From NCBI GenBank assembly GCA_900316855.1, contig ONEK01000007.1, forward strand, positions 62,001 to 126,000: a stretch of DNA of 64,000 nt. Reading direction: 5' to 3'. This document shows, piece after piece, positions 25,382-34,483 of this stretch. The translations under genes were made by a program, and so were the position numbers. This DNA is from an uncultured Lachnospiraceae bacterium (lineage in GTDB: Bacteria > Bacillota > Clostridia > Lachnospirales > Lachnospiraceae). A model generated the notes under the pieces. The model searched no databases. It was not told the DNA's origin and saw only the letters and a list, made by a program, of their open reading frames with translations. The first letter of the stretch is position 1. Every line of letters begins with the position of its first letter.

Positions 25382-26291
25382 TAAAATCTTGACCGCCTTG
25401 GTCCACGAAATCGTCTTCCGCTGCGCCGGTTTCCGGCGCTGTCTCCTGCTCCCCGGTCTGCTCTCCGGCGGTCTCCGGCGCGTTCGAGAACCCCTCTTTG
25501 TCCCTGCGGATCGAACCGTCCTTCGATGTGAACGTGATGTATTTCGATTCCGGTGTGAACGTGGACATCTCCAGCGTGCCGTTCTGGTCTGTAAGGGACG
25601 GCAGGATTTTCTGCACACTGGCGAGCTTTTCGTCCAGATAATCATCTGAACCGATATTCACGCGGATGTTCCCGAAAAACAGCGACGCGTTCCCCGAGCT
25701 GTCGAAGAAGATCCGGTCGGCCAGGAGGGAATACTTGCCCAGAAGCTGCGTGATGTTCAGGATCCGGTCGAACACCGTATCGTCCGCGACCGGCAGCTTC
25801 TCGTTCAGCGCAATGTGGTCGAACGATAAGCCGGTGACCTCCGGGATGCCGTCGAGCTTCTCCCCGGAGGATTCCACAACCGTGCCGTCCCGCGAGAAGT
25901 ACAGGTACCTGCCGAGATAATTCACATAGCCTGCCAGGGATCGCTCATAGACCGTGATCCTGATGGTGTCCCGGGACATGACGGCAACGTCCATGCTCTC
26001 GATAAAGGGGATGTTCCGGATCGGCTTGTCCCGGTAGCGCAGGCCCAGAACAAGGCTGTTGTGTCCCAGAAACCCGCTCATCACCTTCTGCCCGATCTCC
26101 TCGTCCGTGTAGTGGGTGCTCCCCTCCACATAGACCCGCCGGACGTAATAATAGTCATACCAAAACGCCGCCGCGGCGACAAGTGCCGCGGCAATGAGTC
26201 CGCAAAGGAGACGGATCATCCGCCTTCTGTGCCGGATCGTCGCCTGCACGTAATCCGCAGCCGATTCATAATCTTCTCTTCGAATACTCAT
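25371..26291 (-). CDS. ftsQ: cell division protein FtsQ/DivIB
   Basis: A 306-aa single-pass divisome protein. A basic cytoplasmic segment (1-28) is followed by one TM helix at about 30-48 (LLCGLIAAALVAAAAFWYDY). A POTRA domain begins RRVYVEGSTHYTDEEIGQKV. The FtsQ/DivIB beta domain continues with RDTIRITVYERSLAGYVNYL. The last 40 residues are acidic and Thr/Glu-rich. It bridges FtsL/FtsB-type proteins and the septal synthase. It is the last gene of the mraZ-led division cluster before ftsZ. Confidence 0.9.
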   Translation of the reverse strand: MSIRREDYESAADYVQATIRHRRRMIRLLCGLIAAALVAAAAFWYDYYYVRRVYVEGSTHYTDEEIGQKVMSGFLGHNSLVLGLRYRDKPIRNIPFIESMDVAVMSRDTIRITVYERSLAGYVNYLGRYLYFSRDGTVVESSGEKLDGIPEVTGLSFDHIALNEKLPVADDTVFDRILNITQLLGKYSLLADRIFFDSSGNASLFFGNIRVNIGSDDYLDEKLASVQKILPSLTDQNGTLEMSTFTPESKYITFTSKDGSIRRDKEGFSNAPETAGEQTGEQETAPETGAAEDDFVDQGGQDFIAQ

Positions 26292-26358
26292 CCGTGTTGC
26301 TTTTAAAGGACCGCTTCTTCAGGAAATACGCCTGCAGCCTTACGCTCTTCCCGCAGGC

Positions 26359-27660
26359 TCAGGCCCTGCTCTGACTTCCCTTTGCGTGACTGCGGCGGTT
26401 CCCGCTCCGGTTCTCCTGCCTTCTGCGGTCCGCAGGTTTTGACATGACAAGCCGCGTCCTCGAGACGTTGATCACAAGCCCGATCTCCGCCAGAAGGAAC
26501 AGAACCGACGTACCGCCGTAGGAAAAGAACGGCAGCGTCACGCCCGTGTTGGGAATGGCGTTCGTGACAACCGCGATGTTCAGGATTACCTGCACGGCGA
26601 TGTGGGTCATGACTCCCGTCACCAGAAGGGACCCGTACAGGTCCGCCGCCTGCATGGCGATATCGCGCAGTCTCCAGGTGAGGATGGCAAACAGCAGGAT
26701 GATGGAAACCGCCCCGAACAGGCCCAGCTCCTCGCAGATGATGGAGAAGATCATGTCATTCTGCGCTTCCGGAATATAGCCGAGCTTCTGCATGCTCTGC
26801 CCCAGCCCCTTGCCGAACAGCCCGCCCGAGCCGATGCCGTACAGCGCCTGCAGTGTCTGGAAGCCGGTGTCATCCGCATATTTTGCGGGATCCATCCACA
26901 CGAGAATGCGCTTGAAGCGGAAATTGGAATCCGACACCGATGTCTCCAGTGCCAGCGCGACCGCGCCGACCGCGGCAACCGCGATGAGGCCGAACAGGGC
27001 GAAGAACCTCCAGTAATCTCTTGCCGCGACAAACAGCATTCCGCCCGCAATGGCCAGGATGATGATGGCGGAGCTCAGGTTCCTCGTGATGAAATAAATC
27101 ATGATGGCCTGAATGACGGCAGGCAGGAGGACCAGCCCGCAGTTCTTCAGATAGCGCAGCCCCTGCGGACCGCACCTGGTGATCAGCATGGCGGTGACTA
27201 TGATGACCGCCAGCTTCGAAAACTCTGCCGGCTGGACGGAAACAGGTCCGAAATAGATCCAGCGCTTTGCGCCGTTCGCGCTCGTTCCGAACGGAATGAT
27301 CATCAGGACCAGGATGACGGATGCGATGTAGATCCCCCATGCGAGCTTCTCCCATACCAGGTAGGGGACGCGGCTCATGAACAGCATGCCTCCAAGCCCC
27401 AGTGCCGTCGCGAACAGCTGCTTCTTCAGGTAATGGGCCGCGTCGCCGAATTCGATGCCCGCTTCGTAGGAGCTCGTGGAATACAGCATGACAAGACCGA
27501 ACGTCACGAGGAACAGCACGATGAATACCATGCTGTAGTCCGTGCTCTGTCCGCCGAACTTCAGGTGCGCAGGCTGTGCGGACCGGCCGGGCTGCCTTCT
27601 GCGGATATTAGATTTTGCAATCTGGTTGGCCATGTCTTGCTTTTCTGCCGCAAACGGCAT
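26359..27660 (-). CDS. ftsW: SEDS peptidoglycan glycosyltransferase FtsW
   Basis: A 433-aa polytopic protein with about ten hydrophobic helices. It has the SEDS motifs SGGLFGKGLGQSMQKLGYIP before the large extracellular loop and ALPFFSYGGTS-type TLPFFSYGGTSVLFLLAEIG near the C-terminus. It polymerises lipid II at the septum together with a class B PBP, here the next upstream-encoded protein but one. A basic, Arg/Ser-rich tail ends the protein. It could equally be the sporulation paralogue SpoVE by sequence alone; its position in the division cluster supports FtsW. Confidence 0.92.
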   Translation of the reverse strand: MPFAAEKQDMANQIAKSNIRRRQPGRSAQPAHLKFGGQSTDYSMVFIVLFLVTFGLVMLYSTSSYEAGIEFGDAAHYLKKQLFATALGLGGMLFMSRVPYLVWEKLAWGIYIASVILVLMIIPFGTSANGAKRWIYFGPVSVQPAEFSKLAVIIVTAMLITRCGPQGLRYLKNCGLVLLPAVIQAIMIYFITRNLSSAIIILAIAGGMLFVAARDYWRFFALFGLIAVAAVGAVALALETSVSDSNFRFKRILVWMDPAKYADDTGFQTLQALYGIGSGGLFGKGLGQSMQKLGYIPEAQNDMIFSIICEELGLFGAVSIILLFAILTWRLRDIAMQAADLYGSLLVTGVMTHIAVQVILNIAVVTNAIPNTGVTLPFFSYGGTSVLFLLAEIGLVINVSRTRLVMSKPADRRRQENRSGNRRSHAKGSQSRA

Positions 27661-27711
27661 AAGGGTGAAAGGTATTATATCGCGGCGGGCGGATTCTGGC
27701 CCTTATTCCGC

Positions 27712-28692
27712 TCAAAAGTTCAGTGCCATAAGCGCCAGGGCGGACGCCATCACGGAAATCACGGTAAAGAGCGTCACAACGCGTACCTCTCCCCAGCCGG
27801 ACAGCTCGAAATGATGGTGCAGCGGCGACATTTTGAACAGGCGCTTTCCGTGCGTTGCCTTGAAATAACCGACCTGCAGGATCACGGACACGACCTCCAG
27901 CACATAGATGATGCCGGCAATCGGGATGAACAGCTGCAGATGCAGTACATAGGCCATGCCGACAACAAACCCGCCGATGGCAAGCGAGCCGGTATCTCCC
28001 ATGAATACCTTCGCGGGATTTGCGTTGTACAGAAGGAATCCGAGAATAGCCCCGATCATGGCAGCTCCGGCTGCGGAGACACCCTGCCCCTTCAGCACGG
28101 CCGCGATGGTGAAAAACAGCGTGACCGCGATGGTAACGCAGCCCAGAAGTCCGTCGACGCCGTCCGTCAGGTTCGTGGCGTTTACGACCGCAACGGAAAT
28201 GAATACCAGCGCCGGAAACGACAGAACACCGAGCGTAAGAACCGCTTCTGCCGCGAACGGAATTTCCATATCGAGCGACAGGTGATTGTAAAAGACGAGA
28301 ATCAGTCCGAACACCACGGCAATCAGGATCTGGAACAGGAACTTCTGCTTCACTGTCAGACCCTCCGAGCGCCTTTTGTGCACCTTGATGAAATCATCCG
28401 TAAAGCCGACCAGGCCAAAGCCCAGCGTCATGAACACAACCGGCAGGATCTGCGGATTGCGTGAGGCAAACAGCAGTCCCGTCACCGTAAAGGCGAGGAT
28501 AATCATGATGCCGCCCATATTGGGGGTTCCGGTCTTGCTCTGGTGTGATTTGGGTCCGAGCGCGCGCTCTGTCTGCTCCGCCTTCATCCGGATAAGCTCC
28601 GGAATCAGGAAATGCCCCGTCACCGCGCTGAGCACAAACGCGATCAGCATCGGCAGGACCACATTTGCAATTGCCGCCTTGTCAATATTCAT
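27712..28692 (-). CDS. mraY: phospho-N-acetylmuramoyl-pentapeptide transferase MraY
   Basis: A 326-aa integral membrane enzyme making lipid I from UDP-MurNAc-pentapeptide and undecaprenyl phosphate. The start is the ATG at 28692 (MNIDKAAIANVVLPML), with GGGGGCAGAG upstream. The longer frame to 28962 adds a 90-residue Arg/Pro-rich segment that is the antisense of the neighbouring PBP tail region and is not MraY-like. Motifs: KTGTPNMGGIMI, the catalytic GFTDDFIKV Asp pair, NATNLTDGVDGLLG and a C-terminal MSPLHHHFELSGW. About ten TM helices. murD, which usually follows, is missing. Confidence 0.95.
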   Translation of the reverse strand: MNIDKAAIANVVLPMLIAFVLSAVTGHFLIPELIRMKAEQTERALGPKSHQSKTGTPNMGGIMIILAFTVTGLLFASRNPQILPVVFMTLGFGLVGFTDDFIKVHKRRSEGLTVKQKFLFQILIAVVFGLILVFYNHLSLDMEIPFAAEAVLTLGVLSFPALVFISVAVVNATNLTDGVDGLLGCVTIAVTLFFTIAAVLKGQGVSAAGAAMIGAILGFLLYNANPAKVFMGDTGSLAIGGFVVGMAYVLHLQLFIPIAGIIYVLEVVSVILQVGYFKATHGKRLFKMSPLHHHFELSGWGEVRVVTLFTVISVMASALALMALNF

Positions 28693-28738
28693 CCGCTTTC
28701 TCTGCCCCCTGTGGCGATTATACCTTATATAACTTTCC

Positions 28739-31546
28739 TTACTGCGCTGCGGTTCCGTCCCAGGCTGTGACAGGCTGTGCCTCGACCGGACCGCTGCCTG
28801 GCTGCTGCGTCTGTGTCTCTTTGTCCTGTACGGTCTGCGATCCGGCCGGTTCCGCGGCCTGCCCGCCTTCCGCGGTTTCATCTGCAGCGGCTTCACCGGC
28901 TGCGGCATCATTGGCTGCAGCTTCTGCTGCCGCGGCGCCGCTGTCATTGCCGCCTCCGGCATCCGCAGGCACCGCTTCCGTGTTCACGGCAGTCCCCGCG
29001 CCGGCTGTGCCGGCTTCCTCAAGCGCGGTATCGGGTGTCGTCGCGCCCGCGTTGTCCTCAATGACCGTCGCGCCCGCGTTGTCCTCGCCCATTGTCGAAT
29101 CGGAATAAGTATAGCCTGTCTCCGGGTCAATGAGGAGTCCTGTCGTCGGATTGATAAAATAGCCGGTCACCGGATCGCGTTCATACTGCGTCCAGGTCTT
29201 CGGGAGGATCGTCGGATCGACAACATCCTCGGGCGGCTCCTTCGAATCCACCACGCCGTCGTTGTCCGTATCAAACAGATCCGGAATGCCGTCTCCGTTT
29301 GTATCAACACAGTCCATGACGCCGTCCGCGTCGGCATCCATTTCGAGGTCCGCACTCCCGTCTCCGTCTCCGTCGACGCTGTCCATGACGCCGTCCCCAT
29401 CGGAGTCAAGGTTCTTAATGAGCTCCACCGGAGCCTCCCCGATGTTGTCCGCGTTATAGGCGTAGGTGTTGGCCAGGTTCAGCTTCTGCAGCTCTTCCTC
29501 CTCGGCCTCCGTGAGGGGCTCCGTCATGTAGATATTGAGATAGGGCAGCACCTCGGTCAGGATTTCCCTCGTGAGGGCTGTCGCCTTGCCGGTCTGATCC
29601 TGCGGGGAGTCGTTGATCCGGTCGATGACGACATAGATCGCAATCTGCGGGTCATCCGCGGGCGCGTAGCCCATAAACGATACCACATACTCGCCGTTTC
29701 CCCTGGGGTACGTCTCCGCGGTGCCGGTCTTGCCGCCGATCATATAACCCGCGGGACGTGCGGAGTGGCCGGTGCCGTTCGCACCCGCGACAACGGCAAG
29801 CGTCGCCTCGCGGATCTTCGCACTCGTCGACTCGCTCACCGTCTTCTTCACAAGGCGCGGCTGAATATTCCGGATCGTCGCACCCGAGGGGGATGTGATC
29901 TTCGATACGACGTGCGGCTGATAATTATTGCCTCCGTTAATGAGCGAGGAAAACGCGGTGATCATCTCAATCATCGTGACGTCGAAGTTCTGGCCGAACG
30001 AATTCGTCGCAAGGTCCGAAACGCTCATTTTGTCCGCCGGGATGATCATGGAATCCGTCCTGGCTTCCCCCGCGAGATCAATATTCGTCTTCAGACCGAA
30101 GCTGAAGATCCTCTGGAACTTCGCAAAATCCTCGACGCCGATCTGCTGCGCCATCTGCATGAGAGCGACGTTGCAGGAGCGCTCAATTGCCTGATCCACC
30201 GTCAGCACACCGTCTCCGTCGGTGTTGTGGCACTTGATCTCCCACCCGCCGACCTCGAGCGAGCCTCCGCAGTAATAGGTTTCGTCGCCGGTCATCTTTC
30301 CTGATTCCAGGCCGGCCGCCAGTGTAAACGGCTTCGCGACCGATCCCGGCTCGAAATAGGTCGAGATGCAGAAATTCCTCCACAGCGCGTTCAGGTAGCG
30401 TGATTTCTGCTCGTTGGTTGTGAGGGCATCCACATCCTCCTGCGTCATATACTCGTCCGTGGGATTGTCCTTATCATCGAGTACCGGCATCCCGACGATA
30501 CGGGAGAGATCATACGGGTCCGACAGGTCGTAGTTCGGATAGCTTGCCATGCCGAGAATATCGCCGTTATGAATGTCCTGGATGATGCAGCCGACATTGT
30601 TGGCGCCGTAGCCCTCCCGGACCTTGTCCGCCTGCTCGTCATTGAATTTTTTCAGATACTTCTCGATGATGCTCTGGATATTGAAGTCAATCGTCAGCAC
30701 CAGGTTGTTGCCGTCGGTCGCCTCGATCGTCGTCCGTTCCAGATTGGATTCGTCATTGAGGTAGCCGTACTCCCTGCCGGGAGTTCCGTTGAGCGTGCTG
30801 TTGTAATATTCCTCGAGGCCTGTCATGCCGACATTGGAATTGTTGGCAAAGCCCAGCACGTTTGACAGCTCCGTGCCGTTCGGATAGGAGCGGATATAGG
30901 CCGGCTCAAACCAGATGCCGGTGACAAGGTCCATGTTCTCCTTTTCCCTGTTTGCGGCATCCAGCTGTGCCTGGATCTGGGTGATCTTTGCTTCGTCCTG
31001 CTCTGCCTTCGGCTTCTCCTGCTCCGCCTTCAGCTGCTCCCTGATGTTCCCGACCTTCTTGGCGGGAGCGGCAAGCTTGTCCTCATAGGCAGTCTTGTCG
31101 ACGTAGGACAGATTCTTCTTCGCAATGTAGTAGCGGGAATCCGGATGGTCCTTGATATAGCCCGCAATGGTCTCGCGGTCGAGTCCCAGCTCCGCGGCAG
31201 CCTGCAGCGTCGGCTCGAGGTACGGATTGGTGCCGTCACTCTTCGTGCCGGAATTGACCTGCCACGAGTCCAGGATCACGTTGTATACCAGCTCCGACGT
31301 CGCCAGCACGGTGCCCTTCGCGTCCGTGATCGTTCCGCGCTTGAACGGAATTTCCCTGGAGTCATACGCCTGCTGGCTCAGCACCTGCTTCTTGTATTCC
31401 TCCCCGTTTGTGCGGTTGATGGAAAGCAGCCTTCCCGCCAGCGCGGCAAACAGGATCGTCAGAATGACAAAGAGCGTCCGGAGCTTGCGCTTCATCAGCG
31501 CATCCAGTAATTTAATTTTTCCGGATTTTTTTCCAGCGTTTTTCAT
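28739..31546 (-). CDS. class B penicillin-binding protein (FtsI/SpoVD type) with C-terminal DxDxDG repeats
   Basis: About 935 aa from the ATG at 31546 (MKNAGKKSGK); no clear ribosome site precedes it and the longer frame to 31642 looks non-coding. A TM helix at about 24-42 is followed by a PBP dimerisation domain and the transpeptidase: S402-x-x-K405 (GSVAKP), S457-C-N459 and K606-T-G608. Instead of PASTA domains, residues 713-768 form about five tandem DxDxDGxxDxxD units like thrombospondin type 3 or dockerin calcium loops. Two DPxTGYxxxP-type repeats follow, then a 115-residue Ala/Glu/Gly-rich tail. It lies between ftsL and mraY, the place of the septal transpeptidase. Confidence 0.92.
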   Translation of the reverse strand: MKNAGKKSGKIKLLDALMKRKLRTLFVILTILFAALAGRLLSINRTNGEEYKKQVLSQQAYDSREIPFKRGTITDAKGTVLATSELVYNVILDSWQVNSGTKSDGTNPYLEPTLQAAAELGLDRETIAGYIKDHPDSRYYIAKKNLSYVDKTAYEDKLAAPAKKVGNIREQLKAEQEKPKAEQDEAKITQIQAQLDAANREKENMDLVTGIWFEPAYIRSYPNGTELSNVLGFANNSNVGMTGLEEYYNSTLNGTPGREYGYLNDESNLERTTIEATDGNNLVLTIDFNIQSIIEKYLKKFNDEQADKVREGYGANNVGCIIQDIHNGDILGMASYPNYDLSDPYDLSRIVGMPVLDDKDNPTDEYMTQEDVDALTTNEQKSRYLNALWRNFCISTYFEPGSVAKPFTLAAGLESGKMTGDETYYCGGSLEVGGWEIKCHNTDGDGVLTVDQAIERSCNVALMQMAQQIGVEDFAKFQRIFSFGLKTNIDLAGEARTDSMIIPADKMSVSDLATNSFGQNFDVTMIEMITAFSSLINGGNNYQPHVVSKITSPSGATIRNIQPRLVKKTVSESTSAKIREATLAVVAGANGTGHSARPAGYMIGGKTGTAETYPRGNGEYVVSFMGYAPADDPQIAIYVVIDRINDSPQDQTGKATALTREILTEVLPYLNIYMTEPLTEAEEEELQKLNLANTYAYNADNIGEAPVELIKNLDSDGDGVMDSVDGDGDGSADLEMDADADGVMDCVDTNGDGIPDLFDTDNDGVVDSKEPPEDVVDPTILPKTWTQYERDPVTGYFINPTTGLLIDPETGYTYSDSTMGEDNAGATVIEDNAGATTPDTALEEAGTAGAGTAVNTEAVPADAGGGNDSGAAAAEAAANDAAAGEAAADETAEGGQAAEPAGSQTVQDKETQTQQPGSGPVEAQPVTAWDGTAAQ

Positions 31547-31719
31547 TGTGTGTACTATAACACGGCGCCCCCGGCCCTGTTTAGCAAAAGCCATGTGAGG
31601 CACCGCCGGTCCGCGGACATCCGCATGCCGGTGATATCGCACATGGCTTCAAAGAGAAAAGGATTCCTTACTATATGGCCGTCCATTAAAAGCTGTTAAC
31701 AGCGGGAAAGCTCGCTTTT

Positions 31720-32250
31720 CTATTTCCCGACTTCCTTCACCTGGGTGACATAATCCCCCATTCCGTTGTCGTACGTGACAATCTGGTCCTGATCGGCATA
31801 TTTCATGCCCAGCTGCGTCATCGCCCTGTACTTGACCTCATCCAGGTTTACACTTGAGTTGATCTCGCTGAGTGTCTCATCATTTGCAGCCTTCAGCGCC
31901 GTCAGCTGGCTTTCCAGCGATGCAATCTCACCGACCGCGTGCGTCACCTCGAACTGAAGGCCGATGTACTTCACGAGACCGATACTCATGATGGCAACGA
32001 CAGCCAGCATTCCCAGGATGGCCGCCGGGCTGGAGTGTGCGGCCCTCTCTCTGCCTGCGCGGCGCGCCGTGCGCCTGCGCTGCCGCATTTCCCGCTCGTA
32101 GCCGTCGTCGTAGTCGTACGCATCGTCCTGCAGGAGTTCCCCTGCCGTGCTGCCGTCATAGAACGCAGGCGCCGCCGATCCGAAAACATAGGGCTCACGG
32201 CCGTACCGGCCCGGACTGTATTCAGTTTTATCGTACCTGACCCCTCTCAT
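31720..32250 (-). CDS. ftsL: cell division protein FtsL (septum formation initiator-like)
   Basis: About 176 aa from the ATG at 32250, which has GAGGG 7 nt upstream; an ATG 10 codons earlier (32280) has a ribosome site that is too close. The layout is a Tyr/Asp/Arg-rich cytoplasmic region (1-75), one TM helix at about 80-102 (AILGMLAVVAIMSIGLVKYI) and a short coiled coil (GEIASLESQLTALKAANDET). The end, KYRAMTQLGMKYADQDQIV, is typical of FtsL/DivIC. It is small, divergent and placed between rsmH and the PBP, exactly as ftsL in other clusters. Confidence 0.85.
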   Translation of the reverse strand: MRGVRYDKTEYSPGRYGREPYVFGSAAPAFYDGSTAGELLQDDAYDYDDGYEREMRQRRRTARRAGRERAAHSSPAAILGMLAVVAIMSIGLVKYIGLQFEVTHAVGEIASLESQLTALKAANDETLSEINSSVNLDEVKYRAMTQLGMKYADQDQIVTYDNGMGDYVTQVKEVGK

Positions 32251-32311
32251 GTCTTCCCTCTTGCCTGACCGCACGGGCATTGCTCCTGCCCGGCCTGCGG
32301 TATATCCGGGA

Positions 32312-33283
32312 TCATCTCCCGCCCGGCCGTCCGTTTACCGGTTCGCCGGTAATTTTCTCAAACACCCGCAGCTTGCTGCTGGCACAGCGCTTGTTTTCCC
32401 GTATTTCCTCCGGGGTCGGCACTATGGCCTTCCTCGTGATCACAGTGCCCTTTGACTTCTTCCCGCAGACACACACCGGAAACTCCGGCGGGCAGGTGCA
32501 GGGATTTTCATTTCGCCGGAACGCGTTCTTGACGATCCGGTCCTCGAGCGAATGGAATGTGATAATACACAGCCGGCCGCCCGGCGCCAGCAGGTCAATG
32601 AGACTGTCAATGGAGTCCTGCAGTACATCCAGTTCCCGGTTGCAGGCGATCCGCACCGCCTGAAACGTCCGCTTGCAGGGATTTCCGTATTTCTCCTGCA
32701 TCTTCATCGGGATGGATGCCCGGATGATCCGGACGAGCTCGCCCGTGGTCTCCAGGGGCTTCTGCTCCCTTGCCTTCACGATGTTCGCTGCGATCCTCGA
32801 TGCGAATTTTTCTTCCCCGTAGTCCCGGAGGATTCCTGTGAGTTCCTCCTCGCTGCGGGTGTTCACGATCACCGCGGCGGTGACGGGGCTTTCCTGATCC
32901 ATCCGCATATCGAGCGGCTCATCGCTGTTATACGAAAAGCCCCGCCCGGGATTGTCCAGCTGGTAGGACGAAACTCCCAGATCCAGCAGAATACCGTTTA
33001 CCTTATCAATCCCGAGACCCCTGACAATTTCCGGAATGTGTTCGTAATTGTCATGAACGATGGTGACCCGTTTCTTCACGTCCTCAAGGCGTTTTGCCGC
33101 GGCTGCTACCGCATCCTGGTCCTGATCGATGCCGATCAGCCTTCCGCCCTCCGTAAGACGCACGGCGATTTCATGCGAATGACCCGCTCCGCCCAGTGTT
33201 CCGTCTACGTATATGCCGTCCGGCCGGATGTTCAGTTGATCGATGGTCTCATGAAACAGGACCGGTACGTGCACGAATTCCAT
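32312..33283 (-). CDS. rsmH: 16S rRNA (cytosine1402-N4)-methyltransferase RsmH
   Basis: A 323-aa SAM-dependent methyltransferase. The N-terminus has [20 protein letters not shown] and the SAM motif [10 protein letters not shown] (about 27-36). [12 protein letters not shown] and the family block [15 protein letters not shown] lie in the middle. The C-terminus has [16 protein letters not shown] and the short Cys-rich [15 protein letters not shown]. It methylates C1402 in the ribosomal P site. It is the second gene of the mraZ operon. Confidence 0.96.
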   Translation of the reverse strand: MEFVHVPVLFHETIDQLNIRPDGIYVDGTLGGAGHSHEIAVRLTEGGRLIGIDQDQDAVAAAAKRLEDVKKRVTIVHDNYEHIPEIVRGLGIDKVNGILLDLGVSSYQLDNPGRGFSYNSDEPLDMRMDQESPVTAAVIVNTRSEEELTGILRDYGEEKFASRIAANIVKAREQKPLETTGELVRIIRASIPMKMQEKYGNPCKRTFQAVRIACNRELDVLQDSIDSLIDLLAPGGRLCIITFHSLEDRIVKNAFRRNENPCTCPPEFPVCVCGKKSKGTVITRKAIVPTPEEIRENKRCASSKLRVFEKITGEPVNGRPGGR

Positions 33284-33298
33284 ATGCTGATTAAGGTG

Positions 33299-33751
33299 TC
33301 AGATCTGGAAGCCTTCCGCGAGGAGACCATCCGCGATCTCCTGCATGTTCTCGGTCGTGAGCTTCCTGCTGTACTCGTTGTAGGCTTCCTCGCTCCACAG
33401 CTCGGCACGTTTGCCGTTTCCCGCGAAGACAACGTTTCTGTCGATATGAACGTAATCCCGCAGCTGCTGTGACAGCAGAATCCTGCCCTGCCGGTCGATC
33501 TCCACCTTCATGGTTCCCGTCTGGAAATAGCGGACCAGCTCCCTGGCCCTGCTGTTGTTGTAGGGAATGGCATCCAGCCGCTCCGAGAAGGCGTTCCAGT
33601 CCTCCTCGTCATAGATGACGAGACAGTTGGGGTCCAGTCCCCTCCCGATCCAGAACGTGCCGCCGAGCTGATCACGGAAGCTGGACGGAACCGACACACG
33701 GCCCTTCGCGTCCAGCGAATGATGAAATTCTCCCGTGAAATGCTTCGACAT
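33299..33751 (-). CDS. mraZ: transcriptional regulator MraZ
   Basis: A 150-aa double AbrB-like (SpoVT/AbrB) protein: the first repeat includes HSLDAKGRVSVPSSFRDQL and the second EIDRQGRILLSQQLRDYVHI. MraZ forms ring oligomers that bind direct repeats in the mraZ promoter and tune the division operon. It is the first gene of the cluster. Two matching direct repeats lie just upstream of its start (33765-33780), consistent with autoregulation. Confidence 0.95.
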   Translation of the reverse strand: MSKHFTGEFHHSLDAKGRVSVPSSFRDQLGGTFWIGRGLDPNCLVIYDEEDWNAFSERLDAIPYNNSRARELVRYFQTGTMKVEIDRQGRILLSQQLRDYVHIDRNVVFAGNGKRAELWSEEAYNEYSRKLTTENMQEIADGLLAEGFQI

Positions 33752-33764
33752 GCTTCCGAATGCT

Positions 33765-33780
33765 CCACTTTATACCACTT
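33765..33780 (-). promoter_or_regulatory. probable MraZ operator (two AAGTGG boxes, 10-bp period)
   Basis: On the minus strand, AAGTGG occurs twice exactly 10 bp apart (33775-33780 and 33765-33770), in the mraZ leader between the -10 element and the start codon. MraZ is known to bind helically phased GTGG-containing direct repeats upstream of its own gene, which fits both sequence and position. Confidence 0.65.
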
Positions 33781-33820
33781 AAATGGTAAATCATGGGAAT
33801 TCGTCCCACCGACAAGCCAT

Positions 33821-33850
33821 ATTCTAAACCAGTAAAACAGCTAAAATCAA
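33821..33850 (-). promoter_or_regulatory. sigma-A promoter of the mraZ division operon
   Basis: On the minus strand, -35 TTGATT (33845-33850), an 18-bp spacer and -10 TAGAAT (33821-33826), in an AT-rich patch that stands out from the GC-rich surroundings. The predicted start leaves a leader of about 60 nt carrying the two MraZ boxes. Confidence 0.65.
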
Positions 33851-34090
33851 TACCCCGATCTGGACTGATTTCAGTAAACTTGCTGTAAAAAAGGGGATAT
33901 TTTGGAAGATGTGGGGGACGGAATGATTTGCGGACACCATATCTTGGGGACGATGGTCCGTGGAAATTTTTTCGCCACGTGGCGCTAGGGCAGCCCCGCC
34001 CTGTCATCCGGTCATCCGTATGCCGCGGGGACGGGATCCTGCCCGGCTCTGCGGCAGCAGAACGGGAGCCCGCCTGACGCCGCAGGAGCG

Positions 34091-34386
34091 GGAAGCGGTC
34101 CCGGACTTCCGCCTTTTGCAGGCGCTTAGGATTTCCCGCCTGGCCGGAACTGCCCTGCCCGAAAAATCCGCCTGTCTGAGCGCACAGCTTCCCGTCAACA
34201 GCAGGACTTCAAGCGAGTTAAGGATTTTGAGGGCGCTCTGGGCAGGGAAGGCAAGGCCTGGAAATCCTTGCGCCGAAATCAGGCGGAAGATCGGGAGCCC
34301 TCCCTGCGACTGCGGTAACCGGTCAGGGGCCTAGGCCTGGAAATCCTTGCGCCGAAATCAGGCGGAAGATCGGGAGCCCTCCCTGC
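34091..34386. repeat. duplicated 54-bp segment plus inverted diverged copy upstream of mraZ
   Basis: Two identical 54-bp copies lie at 34254-34307 and 34333-34386 (79-bp period), each containing AAATCCTTGCGCC and GGCGGAAGATCGGGAG. A diverged copy in inverted orientation lies at about 34091-34150, where the reverse complement reads GGAAATCCTAAGCGCC and GGCGGAAGTCCGGGA. The three could fold against each other. They fill most of the 732-bp gap between mraZ and lgt, with no credible gene there. Confidence 0.75.
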
Positions 34387-34403
34387 CCCTGCGGCACAGG
34401 AAA

Positions 34404-34432
34404 AGGCACGGAGCGGAACCCGCTTCGTGCCT
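34404..34432 (-). terminator. terminator of lgt
   Basis: On the minus strand, arms AGGCACG/CGTGCCT continue into AGCGG/CCGCT with a short loop, followed by TTTTCC. It lies 52 bp after the lgt stop codon. The T-run is short but position and stem strength support termination before the mraZ promoter region. Confidence 0.6.
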
Positions 34433-34483
34433 CAAAATGAATTTTCCTGGAATTGGGTGGGACAATTTCCCACAGGGAATAGC

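Noticed and set aside
28693..28962. 90-codon N-terminal extension of mraY
   Set aside because: Arg/Pro/Gln-rich and overlapping the 3' end of the PBP gene in another frame; the MraY homology begins at 28692.
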